In this document: positions 14,088-22,494 of the stretch, one piece after another
How the letters are laid out: each line of letters begins with the position of its first letter
Position numbering within the stretch: the stretch's first letter is position 1
NCBI GenBank assembly: GCA_027038965.1
Contig: JALWFG010000008.1
Location: forward strand, 1-64,000
Direction: 5' to 3'
DNA length: 64,000 nt
Origin: Candidatus Desulfofervidaceae bacterium
GTDB lineage: Bacteria; Desulfobacterota; Desulfofervidia; Desulfofervidales; Desulfofervidaceae
Position numbers and translations under genes: made by a program
Notes under the pieces: generated by a model
What the model saw: only the letters and a program-made list of their open reading frames with translations
Databases searched by the model: none
What the model was told of the DNA's origin: nothing

Positions 14088-16916
14088 ATGGAAGAAAAAA
14101 AGGACTATAAAAACACACTCAACTTGCCTCAAACTAATTTTCCAATGCGAGCTCATTTAAACAAACTTGAGCCCCGTCTTTTAAGGCAGTGGCAGGAAAC
14201 AAACCTTTATCAAAGAATGCGAGAGGCCTTCAAAAATAGGCCTCTTTTCATCCTTCATGACGGCCCTCCTTATGCCAACGGACATATTCATATGGGAACG
14301 GCTCTTAACAAGGTATTAAAGGACTTTATCATTAAGTCAAAACAAATGATGGGGTTTAATTGCCCCTATGTCCCTGGGTGGGATTGTCATGGACTTCCTA
14401 TCGAACACAAGGTTGACCAGGAGCTTGGTTGCAAAAAGAAGGAAATGGCCTCTATTGAAATCCGCCAGCGTTGTCGCTCTTATGCAGAAAAGTTTGTGAA
14501 TATTCAGCGGGAAGAATTCAAAAGATTGGGGATTTTTGCCCAATGGGAACGCCCCTATTTAACCATGGATTACAAATACCAAGCTACTATTGTGCGAGAG
14601 TTCGGCAACTTTTTGTTAAATGGCAATGTATATCGGCGCAAAAAACCTGTTTACTGGTGTCCCCATTGCGAAACTGCCTTGGCTGAAGCCGAGGTAGAAT
14701 ATGCCGATGAAAAAAGCCCTTCCATTTTTGTCAAGTTTCGTCTTATTTCAGATATCACTAATAATTATCCGCAATTGAAAAATAAGAACGTCTTTTTGGT
14801 AATATGGACTACCACCCCTTGGACCCTTCCTGCCAATTTGGGTATTGCCTTAAACCCTGAAGCCGAGTATGTAGCCGCAGAGGCAGGTGGAGAAGTCTAT
14901 GTGTTGGCCTCACGTCTTTTGCCTCTGTGCATGTCTGATTTTGGATTCAGCAACTACAAGATACTGACCAAAATTTCCCCTCAATCTCTGGAAAGAAAGA
15001 AATGTCAACACCCCTTTATTGATCGTCAATCGTTAATTATTTTAGCAGATTATGTAACTCTAGATACAGGAACCGGTTGCGTACACATTGCCCCAGGCCA
15101 TGGAGAAGAGGATTATGAAAGTGGACTTAAGTATGGGCTTGATGTCTATGCCCCCGTGGATTCAAAGGGCAGATTTACTGAAGATGTTACCTACTTTGGG
15201 GGGCAGTTTGTATTTGATGCCAATGAGGCCATCATTGACAAACTAAAGGAAACAAAGGCCCTTCTTTATCAATCAGAAATCAGCCACAGTTACCCTCATT
15301 GTTGGCGTTGTAAAAAGCCCATTATCTTTCGGGCCACAGAACAATGGTTTATCTCGGTGGAAAGAAACGATTTGAGAAAAAGGGCACTTGAGGCTATAGA
15401 GCACGTTAAATGGATTCCCAAGTGGGGCAAAAATCGGATTCGTTCTATGGTAGAAGCAAGACCAGATTGGTGCATTTCGCGACAAAGGGTTTGGGGAGTA
15501 CCCATCACGGTCCTTTATTGTGAAAAATGCGGAGAGGTGCTTAAGGATGAAAAGGTTATTGAGCATATAGCCCAAATCGTAGAAAAGGAAGGGGCAGATG
15601 CCTGGTTTAAATACCCGGCAGAGGAGTTGTTACCCCAGGGGACCAAATGCCCCCACTGCGGGCATACACAATTTAGAAAAGAAATGGATATCCTAGATGT
15701 TTGGTTTGATTCTGGAATTAGCCATGTAGCCGTATTGGAAAAACATCCCTATTGGGAAGATCTAAAGTGGCCTGCCGACTTATATTTGGAAGGCAGCGAT
15801 CAACATCGGGGTTGGTTCCAGTCCTCTCTTCTCACAGCGATAGGCACCAGGGGAAAATCGCCTTATCATACCGTCCTCACCCACGGTTTTGTGGTGGATG
15901 GAGAAGGCCGAAAGATGTCTAAGTCCCTAGGCAACGTAATCTATCCTGAAGAGGTTATTAAGAAATACGGGGCCGAAATCTTACGTCTTTGGGTAGCAGC
16001 CTCTGACTATCAAGACGATATCAGGCTTTCTCAGGACATTTTAAAACAACTTGTAGAGGCCTACCGGCGCATTCGAAACACGGCTCGGTTTCTAATTGGC
16101 AATTTATATGATTTTGACCCCGGAAAGGACTTCGTGCCTTATGCGGAACGAAGGGAAATTGACCGCTGGATACTTCACCGCCTTCAATGGCTCATTAAAA
16201 GATTACGACAGGCATATGAAAAATACCAGTTTCATCTAATCTATCATACCCTGCATGCGTTTTGCGTCAATGACCTAAGTGCCCTCTATTTAGATGTGTT
16301 AAAAGACCGCCTTTATACCTTCGCCCCTAAAGACAAGGAAAGAAGGGCTGCCCAAAGCACCTTATGGGAGATTCTTGAAGTCGTTGTGCGCCTAATGGCA
16401 CCTGTATTGAGTTTCACGGCCGAGGAGCTGTGGCAATATTTAGCAGAGTGGGCTCCACGTAAGGAAAGCGTATTTCTAAGTACCATTCCTGAACCTAGGC
16501 CGGAATATGAGGATAGAGCCCTTGCGGAACGTTGGGAAAAATTGCTTGCTGTAAGGGGAGAGGTCACTCGAGCCCTAGAACAGGCCAGGCGAAATAAAGA
16601 AATTGGGCATTCTCTTGATGCTGAGATTTTAATTAGTGCTCCAGAGGAATTAACTCAAATTTTAAAAGATTACGAATCTGAACTGGCTGACATCTTCATT
16701 ACCTCTCAATGCACCTTAGTAAATGAATCAGAACTCCCGGAAGAAGGTGTTCTGGAAGGAGAAATTGAAGGACTAAAAATTTCAGTCAGGCCCTCTCCTT
16801 ACCCCAAATGCGAAAGATGTTGGAAAAGGAGGGCTGATATTGGTATGGACAAAAGATATCCTGAACTCTGTGGCCGCTGTGCCAAGGTAATGCAAAGGTT
16901 AGAATCAAAAAAGTAG
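14088..16916 (+). CDS. ileS: Isoleucyl-tRNA synthetase
   Basis: 942 residues. Charges tRNA-Ile. The class I HIGH motif appears as GPPYANGHIHMG (residues 59-70), KMSKS as GRKMSKSLGN (about 607-616), with WTTTPWTLPAN in the CP1 editing domain and DWCISRQRVWGVPI after it. Two cysteine pairs near the end (CERCWKRR around 908 and CGRCAKVM) form the C-terminal zinc site of bacterial IleRS. ATG 14088 with GAGGAGGGG upstream is chosen; the frame is open from 14019 but that extension is not conserved. lspA follows after 6 bases, a gene order common in bacteria. Confidence 0.95.
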   Translation: MEEKKDYKNTLNLPQTNFPMRAHLNKLEPRLLRQWQETNLYQRMREAFKNRPLFILHDGPPYANGHIHMGTALNKVLKDFIIKSKQMMGFNCPYVPGWDCHGLPIEHKVDQELGCKKKEMASIEIRQRCRSYAEKFVNIQREEFKRLGIFAQWERPYLTMDYKYQATIVREFGNFLLNGNVYRRKKPVYWCPHCETALAEAEVEYADEKSPSIFVKFRLISDITNNYPQLKNKNVFLVIWTTTPWTLPANLGIALNPEAEYVAAEAGGEVYVLASRLLPLCMSDFGFSNYKILTKISPQSLERKKCQHPFIDRQSLIILADYVTLDTGTGCVHIAPGHGEEDYESGLKYGLDVYAPVDSKGRFTEDVTYFGGQFVFDANEAIIDKLKETKALLYQSEISHSYPHCWRCKKPIIFRATEQWFISVERNDLRKRALEAIEHVKWIPKWGKNRIRSMVEARPDWCISRQRVWGVPITVLYCEKCGEVLKDEKVIEHIAQIVEKEGADAWFKYPAEELLPQGTKCPHCGHTQFRKEMDILDVWFDSGISHVAVLEKHPYWEDLKWPADLYLEGSDQHRGWFQSSLLTAIGTRGKSPYHTVLTHGFVVDGEGRKMSKSLGNVIYPEEVIKKYGAEILRLWVAASDYQDDIRLSQDILKQLVEAYRRIRNTARFLIGNLYDFDPGKDFVPYAERREIDRWILHRLQWLIKRLRQAYEKYQFHLIYHTLHAFCVNDLSALYLDVLKDRLYTFAPKDKERRAAQSTLWEILEVVVRLMAPVLSFTAEELWQYLAEWAPRKESVFLSTIPEPRPEYEDRALAERWEKLLAVRGEVTRALEQARRNKEIGHSLDAEILISAPEELTQILKDYESELADIFITSQCTLVNESELPEEGVLEGEIEGLKISVRPSPYPKCERCWKRRADIGMDKRYPELCGRCAKVMQRLESKK

Positions 16917-16922
16917 GGAAAA

Positions 16923-17396
16923 GTGATTAAAACAAGGCTTAGTTTTTTTATTGTCTTCATAAGCATTTGGATAATGGACCAAATAACCAAACTGCTAGTT
17001 GTTAGACACATTCCCCTTTATGGACAGGCAATAGAAATTACGCCCTTTTTGCGTATTATTCACATTAAAAACACAGGTATCGCTTTTGGACTTTGGGCTG
17101 GAGGAGGATGGACCAAACAGCTCTTTTTTATTGGTTTTAGCCTTTTGGCCATACTCGCCATTTTATATTATCTTTTTAAAACGGGGCCAAGTCTTTTAAA
17201 CAATCTGGGATGTGGATTGGTAATTGGAGGGGCACTAGGCAATCTCACAGATCGCATTTTACACGGGAATGTAGTAGATTTTATTGACTGTCACTTTCGA
17301 AGTTATCATTGGCCAGCCTTTAACATCGCAGATAGTGCAGTAACCATTGGGATGTTTATCCTGGCCATTACTATTCTTCTAAAGGAGTCTCATTAA
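16923..17396 (+). CDS. lspA: Lipoprotein signal peptidase
   Basis: 157-residue membrane aspartyl protease that removes the signal peptide of lipidated prolipoproteins. Four hydrophobic segments (about 6-26, 66-85, 93-110, 137-153). The conserved blocks are present: DQITKLLV (19-26), KNTGIAFG (49-56), GGALGNLTDRILHGNVVDF with catalytic Asp119, and FNIADSAVTIG with catalytic Asp137. Start is GTG 16923, seven bases after the ileS stop. Its stop overlaps the start of lgt (TAATG), so both lipoprotein-processing enzymes are made together. Confidence 0.93.
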   Translation: MIKTRLSFFIVFISIWIMDQITKLLVVRHIPLYGQAIEITPFLRIIHIKNTGIAFGLWAGGGWTKQLFFIGFSLLAILAILYYLFKTGPSLLNNLGCGLVIGGALGNLTDRILHGNVVDFIDCHFRSYHWPAFNIADSAVTIGMFILAITILLKESH

Positions 17397-18169
17397 TGCA
17401 CCCTATTCTCTTTCGGATAGGCCCCATCACTATTTATACATATGGGCTCTGGGTGGCGATAGGCTTTTTTGCAGCCTTGATCTTTGTAATGAGTGAAGCC
17501 AAACGAGAGAACATACCCCCTCAAGTTGTCTCTGACTTGGCCTTTTATTGCGTAATTTCAGGCATCATAGGCGCCAGATTGCTTTTTGTGTTCTATAATA
17601 CCTCCTACTTTTTAAAGCATCCCTTATATACATTTGCCCTATGGAAGGGGGGACTTGTCTTTATTGGAGGAGTAGTCACTGGACTCATCGCAGGCATCAT
17701 TTATGTCAAAAGATATCATTTGTCCTTCTGGCAATTAGCAGATTTGATTGCCCCTGGGCTAGCCTTAGCTCAAGGATTTGGCCGTTTAGGGTGTTTTTCA
17801 GCCGGATGTTGTTACGGAAGGCCTACTCATGTTCCCTGGGCCGTAATATTCAAAGACCCAAACTCTTTGGCCCCTATTGGAATCCCTTTACATCCCACGC
17901 AACTCTATCATAGCCTAGCCTGTTTTTTAATAGCCATAATTTTAATCATCCTCAAAAAACGTTATTTTATAAAACGTCTTTTTGATCCCGAAATTCCTTA
18001 TGGCCAGATATTCGGGCTTTATTTACTTCTACACGGATGCCAACGATTCATCATTGAATTTTTTAGGGGAGACTTGAGACCTATTGTCTTTGATGGTCTT
18101 TCTATCACTCAATTGATTGCCCTTACAGCCATAATTATAGGGGGAGTAGTCTTTTGGAAAAGAAGATAG
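17396..18169 (+). CDS. lgt: Prolipoprotein diacylglyceryl transferase
   Basis: 257-residue integral membrane enzyme that attaches diacylglycerol from phosphatidylglycerol to the lipobox cysteine of prolipoproteins, the step before LspA. About seven hydrophobic segments. Family landmarks: N-terminal HPILFRIGPITIYTYGL, the signature GFGRLGCFSAGCCYGRPT (about 140-157), HPTQLYHS and the C-terminal RFIIEFFRGD. Translationally coupled to lspA. The next gene, a lipoprotein, begins within its last codons and is a likely substrate. Confidence 0.93.
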   Translation: MHPILFRIGPITIYTYGLWVAIGFFAALIFVMSEAKRENIPPQVVSDLAFYCVISGIIGARLLFVFYNTSYFLKHPLYTFALWKGGLVFIGGVVTGLIAGIIYVKRYHLSFWQLADLIAPGLALAQGFGRLGCFSAGCCYGRPTHVPWAVIFKDPNSLAPIGIPLHPTQLYHSLACFLIAIILIILKKRYFIKRLFDPEIPYGQIFGLYLLLHGCQRFIIEFFRGDLRPIVFDGLSITQLIALTAIIIGGVVFWKRR

Positions 18170-18588
18170 GTTTTGTCTTGCGGCCAATTCTAGCCTTAAT
18201 TTTAATGGCCTTCATCCTAGCCTGCGGGGTAAAAACGCCCATTGTTGTTCCGGAATATGGCTTCAAGGGAAAAATCACCTCATTTAAGGCAGGGTGGGAA
18301 GAAAAAGGCATAAAACTCAGTTGGACATATAAGGGCACCCCCGCAGACCATTTTCTGATTTTTAGAAAAGATATAGCCCCTGATCAAAAGATATGTCTTT
18401 CCTGTCCTTTAAATTTGGAAATGTATACTAAGTTTTTCCCTAACAAAAAAGAAGGCAGTTTTCATTGGAAGGATATGGCCATAACCAGAAGTCATCGCTA
18501 TCTATATCAAATATGTGCCATTGTAGCCGATGGAAACAAAATATGTAGCCAAGTAATCAGTATCTCAGCCAATCAAGCTCAACCTTAA
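18154..18588 (+). CDS. Predicted lipoprotein with fibronectin-III-like fold
   Basis: 144 residues. The signal peptide ends in the lipobox ILAC with Cys24. The mature part (VPEYGFKGKITSFKAGWEEKGIKLSWTY) has alternating beta strands with the Trp and Tyr pattern of a fibronectin type III domain, but the resemblance is weak. Two further cysteine pairs (ICLSC and ICAIV/ICSQV) may form disulfides. Start is TTG 18154 within the end of lgt, preceded by GGGGGAG; no better start is seen. Function unknown; possibly an envelope or surface protein. The end overlaps convergent recG by 24 bases. Confidence 0.65.
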   Translation: MEKKIGFVLRPILALILMAFILACGVKTPIVVPEYGFKGKITSFKAGWEEKGIKLSWTYKGTPADHFLIFRKDIAPDQKICLSCPLNLEMYTKFFPNKKEGSFHWKDMAITRSHRYLYQICAIVADGNKICSQVISISANQAQP

Positions 18589-20949
18589 CCTTTCTCCCCA
18601 ATAATGTTTGAGGTATTCTCTCAATCCCTTATGGCCCTTTTGTTCTAATCTTGGGTCAAGCTTGATAAGCCTCAAGGCCGCATCCCTGGCCTGTTTTAAT
18701 ATTTCTATATCTTGCACCAGATTTACAAAACGAAATTCAGGAAATCCAGCCTGTTTTAGACCCAAAATTTCTCCTGGCCCCCTTAACTGTAAATCGGCCT
18801 CTGCAATTTTGAAACCATCACTGGTCTCCAACATGACCCTTAATCTCTGTTTCGCTAAAGCACTAATTTTTCTAGGAGTGATCAAAACACAAAATCCTTC
18901 CTCATTTCTTCTTCCCACCCTTCCCCGAAGTTGGTGCAATTGAGCCAGACCAAACCTTTCAGCGTGTTCAATCACCATTATTCTTGCCTGAGGGACATCT
19001 ACACCCACTTCAATCACCGTCGTTGCCACAAGAATATGGGCCTTACCTTTGTAAAACAGTTCCATCACCTCTTGTTTTTCCTCTGTCTTCATCCGTCCAT
19101 GTAAAAGCACCACCTTAAAGTCTGAGAATCTTTCCTTCCACACTTCATACATGCTGGTTGCGGCCTTCAAGTCTAGGGCCTCAGATTCTTCGATCAGGGG
19201 ATAAACGACATAGATTTGAGCTCCTTCTCGCAACATTTTCTCTAAAAATTCATAAACCTGTTCCCGTTGGTCATCCCAGAAGTGCACTGTCTTGACCGGC
19301 TTTCTCCCAGGGGGCATCTCGTCAATAATAGATATATCCAGATCGCCATAAAGGCTCATGGCCAAGGTGCGGGGGATGGGGGTAGCGGTCATCACCAACA
19401 CATCCGGGACGACTGAGGTCTTTTCTATAAGCTCGGCTCGTTGAGCTACGCCAAAACGATGCTGTTCATCAATAATGACCAATCCCAATCTTTTAAAACT
19501 AATTGGTTCCTGAATAAGGGCATGGGTGCCGATAACAAGTTGATATTTTCCTTGAGCAATTTCCTCTTGAAGGGTTCTCTTTTCTTTGCCCTTTAAGTGG
19601 CCTATTAAAAGGGTTGTTTTTATGCCAAGCCCTTGAAGCCACCTCTGAGCCGTCTCAAAATGCTGCCTGGCCAGAATTTCTGTGGGGGCCATAATTGCTG
19701 CTTGATAACCCGACTCAATGGTCATTAGGGCAGAAATCAGGGCCACAATGGTCTTGCCACTTCCTACATCCCCTTGAAGCAAACGGTGCATGGGATGTTT
19801 ATCCATCATGTCCTGTTTAATCTCCTTTAAAACACGTTTTTGGGCCTGAGTAAGCTCAAACGGCAATGTCCTTAAAAAAGGCCTCACCAGATGCCCATCA
19901 GGGGCAAAGGAAATGCCTTCCCTTTCCAAATACGCCCTTCGCCTCACGGCCAGACCTAGTTCTAAGGCAAAAAGCTCTAAAAATTTCAGGGCTTTGTGAT
20001 ATTTAGAACTACCCATATTCAAGGCCTTGATAGATATATTTGCAGGTGGGCAATGCAGAAAATAAACCGCTTCCCATAAGGAAGGCAACTGATACTCCTT
20101 TTGGATTTCCTCTGGAAAGGGGTTGCCCAAATAATAGGCATATTTTTTCACCACCCTTTGCATAAAATTTCGCACTTGCCGGGGATAAAGCCCTTTAAGC
20201 TCTGGATAAATAGGCACAATTTGCGGATTAAAATCCTTAATATCCCATATTACCTCAGGATGAGGCATAACCTTTTGGTTGCCATAAGCTCTAATTTCTC
20301 CAAAAAAAATGACCTCTCGGTCTACCTTGAATTCGGTTTCCATATAAGCAATCTTATAATTAAACCAGATGCCCGAAAGATATCCCGTTTCGTCTTTAAT
20401 GATTACTTTATAGATTTTACGCCGCCCTTGCTTTACAGACACTAAACCAGCAGCTACAATTTTACCTTTAATTAAAACCGTCTCCCCTGGCTTAACCTGA
20501 GCAATCTTTTTAAAATAGCGGAGGTCTTCATAGCAGTTAGGTAAAAAATAGAGGACATCTAAAAGGAGGCTAACCCCCTTTTTTCTGAAGGCTTGCTGCC
20601 ATCGTTTGGTAAAAAGTGGAATCTTATCAAGGGATGTAAAAAGGATTTCCCACTCAGGCAAAGGACTCCTCAGCTGCTCAAAAAGGCAAAGGGCCATTTT
20701 TATCTTCTGTTTCTTTTTTTCTAAATTTGCCTTATCAAAGCCCTTTATTACAGTAGGCAATTTGCCCAAAATGGATTTTTGCCATTCAGGGGCCAAAGGA
20801 ATTAACCGTTCCAAGAGCGCCTCTACAAAGGTTTCTAAATATCTGATTCTATCCAGGGCAGCATAATTATCCCTTTGGGCAAGCCAAAAGGGGCGCATGA
20901 GGGTAAAAAGAAGACGTTTAAACTCCTGCCTTTCAACCTGAACTGGCAC
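18565..20949 (-). CDS. recG: ATP-dependent DNA helicase RecG
   Basis: 794-residue branched-DNA translocase that reverses stalled forks and processes Holliday junctions. The wedge/OB region includes VKPGETVLIKGKIVAAGLV (about 150-170). Helicase motifs: LLQGDVGSGKT (Walker A, ~390-400), IIDEQHRFGVAQR (motif II, ~490), VMTATPIPRTLA (III), LLHGRMKTEEK (IV), VATTVIEVGVDVPQA (V) and QLRGRVGR (VI). It is about 100 residues longer than E. coli RecG because of an N-terminal extension, as in Thermotoga RecG. Start is GTG 20949 with AAAGGTG upstream; an internal ATG is possible but would remove part of the extension. Confidence 0.93.
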   Translation of the reverse strand: MPVQVERQEFKRLLFTLMRPFWLAQRDNYAALDRIRYLETFVEALLERLIPLAPEWQKSILGKLPTVIKGFDKANLEKKKQKIKMALCLFEQLRSPLPEWEILFTSLDKIPLFTKRWQQAFRKKGVSLLLDVLYFLPNCYEDLRYFKKIAQVKPGETVLIKGKIVAAGLVSVKQGRRKIYKVIIKDETGYLSGIWFNYKIAYMETEFKVDREVIFFGEIRAYGNQKVMPHPEVIWDIKDFNPQIVPIYPELKGLYPRQVRNFMQRVVKKYAYYLGNPFPEEIQKEYQLPSLWEAVYFLHCPPANISIKALNMGSSKYHKALKFLELFALELGLAVRRRAYLEREGISFAPDGHLVRPFLRTLPFELTQAQKRVLKEIKQDMMDKHPMHRLLQGDVGSGKTIVALISALMTIESGYQAAIMAPTEILARQHFETAQRWLQGLGIKTTLLIGHLKGKEKRTLQEEIAQGKYQLVIGTHALIQEPISFKRLGLVIIDEQHRFGVAQRAELIEKTSVVPDVLVMTATPIPRTLAMSLYGDLDISIIDEMPPGRKPVKTVHFWDDQREQVYEFLEKMLREGAQIYVVYPLIEESEALDLKAATSMYEVWKERFSDFKVVLLHGRMKTEEKQEVMELFYKGKAHILVATTVIEVGVDVPQARIMVIEHAERFGLAQLHQLRGRVGRRNEEGFCVLITPRKISALAKQRLRVMLETSDGFKIAEADLQLRGPGEILGLKQAGFPEFRFVNLVQDIEILKQARDAALRLIKLDPRLEQKGHKGLREYLKHYWGERLRLSLIG

Positions 20950-20981
20950 GATTTAGCACCTTTTTCTGCTCACAACAGTCC

Positions 20982-21077
20982 AAATTCCTATTAACAGGAA
21001 TTTTTTCTGACCATTTATGGTTTTAACGGCTGATAATTTGATTTTATCGTCTTTATTCCTTAAACGTCAAGCTTGAC
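20982..21077 (-). promoter_or_regulatory. recG promoter region with hairpin and palindrome
   Basis: Leftward promoter: TTGACG (21070-21065), 18 bases, TAAAAT (21046-21041), both five of six. The predicted leader of about 85 bases contains an 8-bp inverted repeat AAATTCCT (20982-20989) / AGGAATTT (20996-21003), which on the plus strand is followed by a short T run. A perfect 12-bp palindrome GTCAAGCTTGAC (21066-21077) overlaps the -35. Confidence 0.4.
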
Positions 21078-21130
21078 ATCAGGCCAACTATTTATCAAGC
21101 AACATGCTAATCCATGCTAGTTTCTATCAA

Positions 21131-21391
21131 CTATTTGTGTCTGAGGATAAGCTTTAAAATGAAAATGGGTAGCCAGAGACAAAGGGCAATCAGGTTAAAG
21201 ATAATTACCGGCCAAGATTTTATGAATACACCATAAAAGGTCCATAAGGAAAGTCCTATCAAAAAGGGAATAAGGAATTTCAGGGTAAAGCTCTGCACAT
21301 CGCGATATTTGTAAGAATAATAAAGCTGTGGGGCCCCACTAAATGTAGTCAAAATCCCTGCTACAAAACCGACGATTTCTTTATAATCCAT
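21131..21391 (-). CDS. SemiSWEET / PQ-loop small transporter
   Basis: 86 residues with three transmembrane helices (about 6-25, 37-55, 60-80), the size of bacterial SemiSWEET half-transporters that work as homodimers. The Pro21-Gln22 motif in SGAPQLYYSYKYRDVQSFT is diagnostic for the PQ-loop/MtN3 superfamily, and the conserved Trp (50 and 60) and Asn66 are in place. SemiSWEETs move sugars by facilitated diffusion; the substrate here is unknown. It overlaps the end of hypB by 11 bases, an odd partner for nickel maturation genes. Confidence 0.8.
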   Translation of the reverse strand: MDYKEIVGFVAGILTTFSGAPQLYYSYKYRDVQSFTLKFLIPFLIGLSLWTFYGVFIKSWPVIIFNLIALCLWLPIFILKLILRHK

Positions 21392-22043
21392 CTGCTTTAT
21401 CTTTCCAGGTTTTTAAAAGCCACTGGGTCCAGGCAGAAAGGCCCTCATTTGTTTTGCAGGAAATAGGGAAAACAGTAAGCTTAGGATTGATTTTTAAGGC
21501 CTCTTTTTTAATCTTGTCCACATTGCAATCAACATAGGGAATCAGGTCTATCTTGTTAATAAGCAGGACCGTTGACTCCTGAAACATAAGGGGATACTTG
21601 GCAGGTTTATCCTCTCCTTCAGTAACGCTTAAAATCATTACCTTATAGTCTTCACCCACCTTGAACTCAGCCGGGCATACCAAATTGCCCACATTTTCCA
21701 CAATAAGGATATCAATTTCATCTAAATTCAACTCAGGTAAGGCATCTTTAACCATGTTCCCATCAATATGGCAGGCCCCATGGGTGTTTATCTGCACAGT
21801 AGGAATCCCATATTTACCAATTCGCTCGGCATCTAAAGTAGTTTGAACATCCCCCTCTATGACCGCAAGCCTTACCTTATCCTTCAAGTCTTCAATTGTT
21901 TTTTCCAAAAGGCTTGTTTTTCCTGCCCCAGGAGAACTCATGAGATTAATCACCAAAATCCCTTTCTGGTCAAACAATTGTTTTAATTCTAATGAAATCC
22001 TTTCGTTGGCCTCTAAAATATTTTTAACTACTGGAATTTTCAT
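21381..22043 (-). CDS. hypB: Hydrogenase nickel incorporation GTPase HypB
   Basis: 220-residue GTPase that delivers nickel to hydrogenase precursors together with HypA. P-loop SSPGAGKTS is at residues 36-44, EGDVQTTLDAERI and IVENVGNLVCPA follow, and NKIDLI gives guanine specificity. The G-domain metal site is present as Cys91-His92 (GACHIDG) with Cys123 in NLVCPA. The N-terminal CCxxC high-affinity nickel motif and His-rich segment of some HypB proteins are missing, so this is the short form. Overlaps hypA by 20 bases. Confidence 0.93.
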   Translation of the reverse strand: MKIPVVKNILEANERISLELKQLFDQKGILVINLMSSPGAGKTSLLEKTIEDLKDKVRLAVIEGDVQTTLDAERIGKYGIPTVQINTHGACHIDGNMVKDALPELNLDEIDILIVENVGNLVCPAEFKVGEDYKVMILSVTEGEDKPAKYPLMFQESTVLLINKIDLIPYVDCNVDKIKKEALKINPKLTVFPISCKTNEGLSAWTQWLLKTWKDKADGL

Positions 22044-22395
22044 CTTCCTCTTCTCCTTCTATTTCCTCAATGCTCAAATCTCTTCCCTCCAAAATCTCGA
22101 TTTCTTGACCACAATCAGGGCAAAGAAAACAAAATTGATCTGCATCTTTATAAAACACCTCTTTCCCACAGCCTCTACATCTACCTCTAACCGGGATCAT
22201 CTTCATCTCAAGGGATGAACCTTCGCATACGGTGTTTTTTGTTAACGCCTGCCACGAAAATTCTAATGCCTCGGGCACCACTGAAGTCAATAAACCAATC
22301 TTAAGCCTTATTTTGTTCACTTTGATTAAATGATGCCTTTTAACTGTATCATTAACAATTTCTAACAAACTTTCCGCAATCGCCAACTCATGCAT
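22024..22395 (-). CDS. hypA: Hydrogenase nickel metallochaperone HypA
   Basis: 123 residues. The N-terminus MHELAIAES carries the nickel-binding His2 that is invariant in HypA. A zinc site is formed by Cys73/Cys76 (CRGC) and Cys92/Cys95 (CPDC). The C-terminal tail is strongly acidic (EEIEGEEEDEN), longer than usual. Works with HypB in the same operon to insert nickel into [NiFe]-hydrogenase. No ribosome binding site precedes ATG 22395 and a promoter -10 element ends 6 bases before it, so the mRNA may be leaderless. Confidence 0.93.
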   Translation of the reverse strand: MHELAIAESLLEIVNDTVKRHHLIKVNKIRLKIGLLTSVVPEALEFSWQALTKNTVCEGSSLEMKMIPVRGRCRGCGKEVFYKDADQFCFLCPDCGQEIEILEGRDLSIEEIEGEEEDENSSS

Positions 22396-22401
22396 AAAGC
22401 G

Positions 22402-22446
22402 TTTTTAAAAATTTAAACACAGGTTGTCAAGGCCAAACAAGGCCAA
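22402..22446 (-). promoter_or_regulatory. hypA-hypB promoter with tandem upstream repeat
   Basis: Leftward: TTGACA (22430-22425), 17 bases, TAAAAA (22407-22402), then 6 bases to ATG 22395. A direct repeat CAAGGCCAA (22428-22436 and 22438-22446 on the plus strand), offset by 10 bp or one helical turn, overlaps and extends upstream of the -35. It may be an operator for a regulator binding one face of the DNA. Confidence 0.5.
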
Positions 22447-22494
22447 TATTAAAAAAATTCTACAAAACACTTCCATCAGCCACAACTATCAACT

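Noticed and set aside
20982-21006. The AAATTCCT/AGGAATTT hairpin as a plus-strand terminator
   Set aside because: No plus-strand gene lies upstream; it is more likely part of the recG leader, so it was recorded only there.
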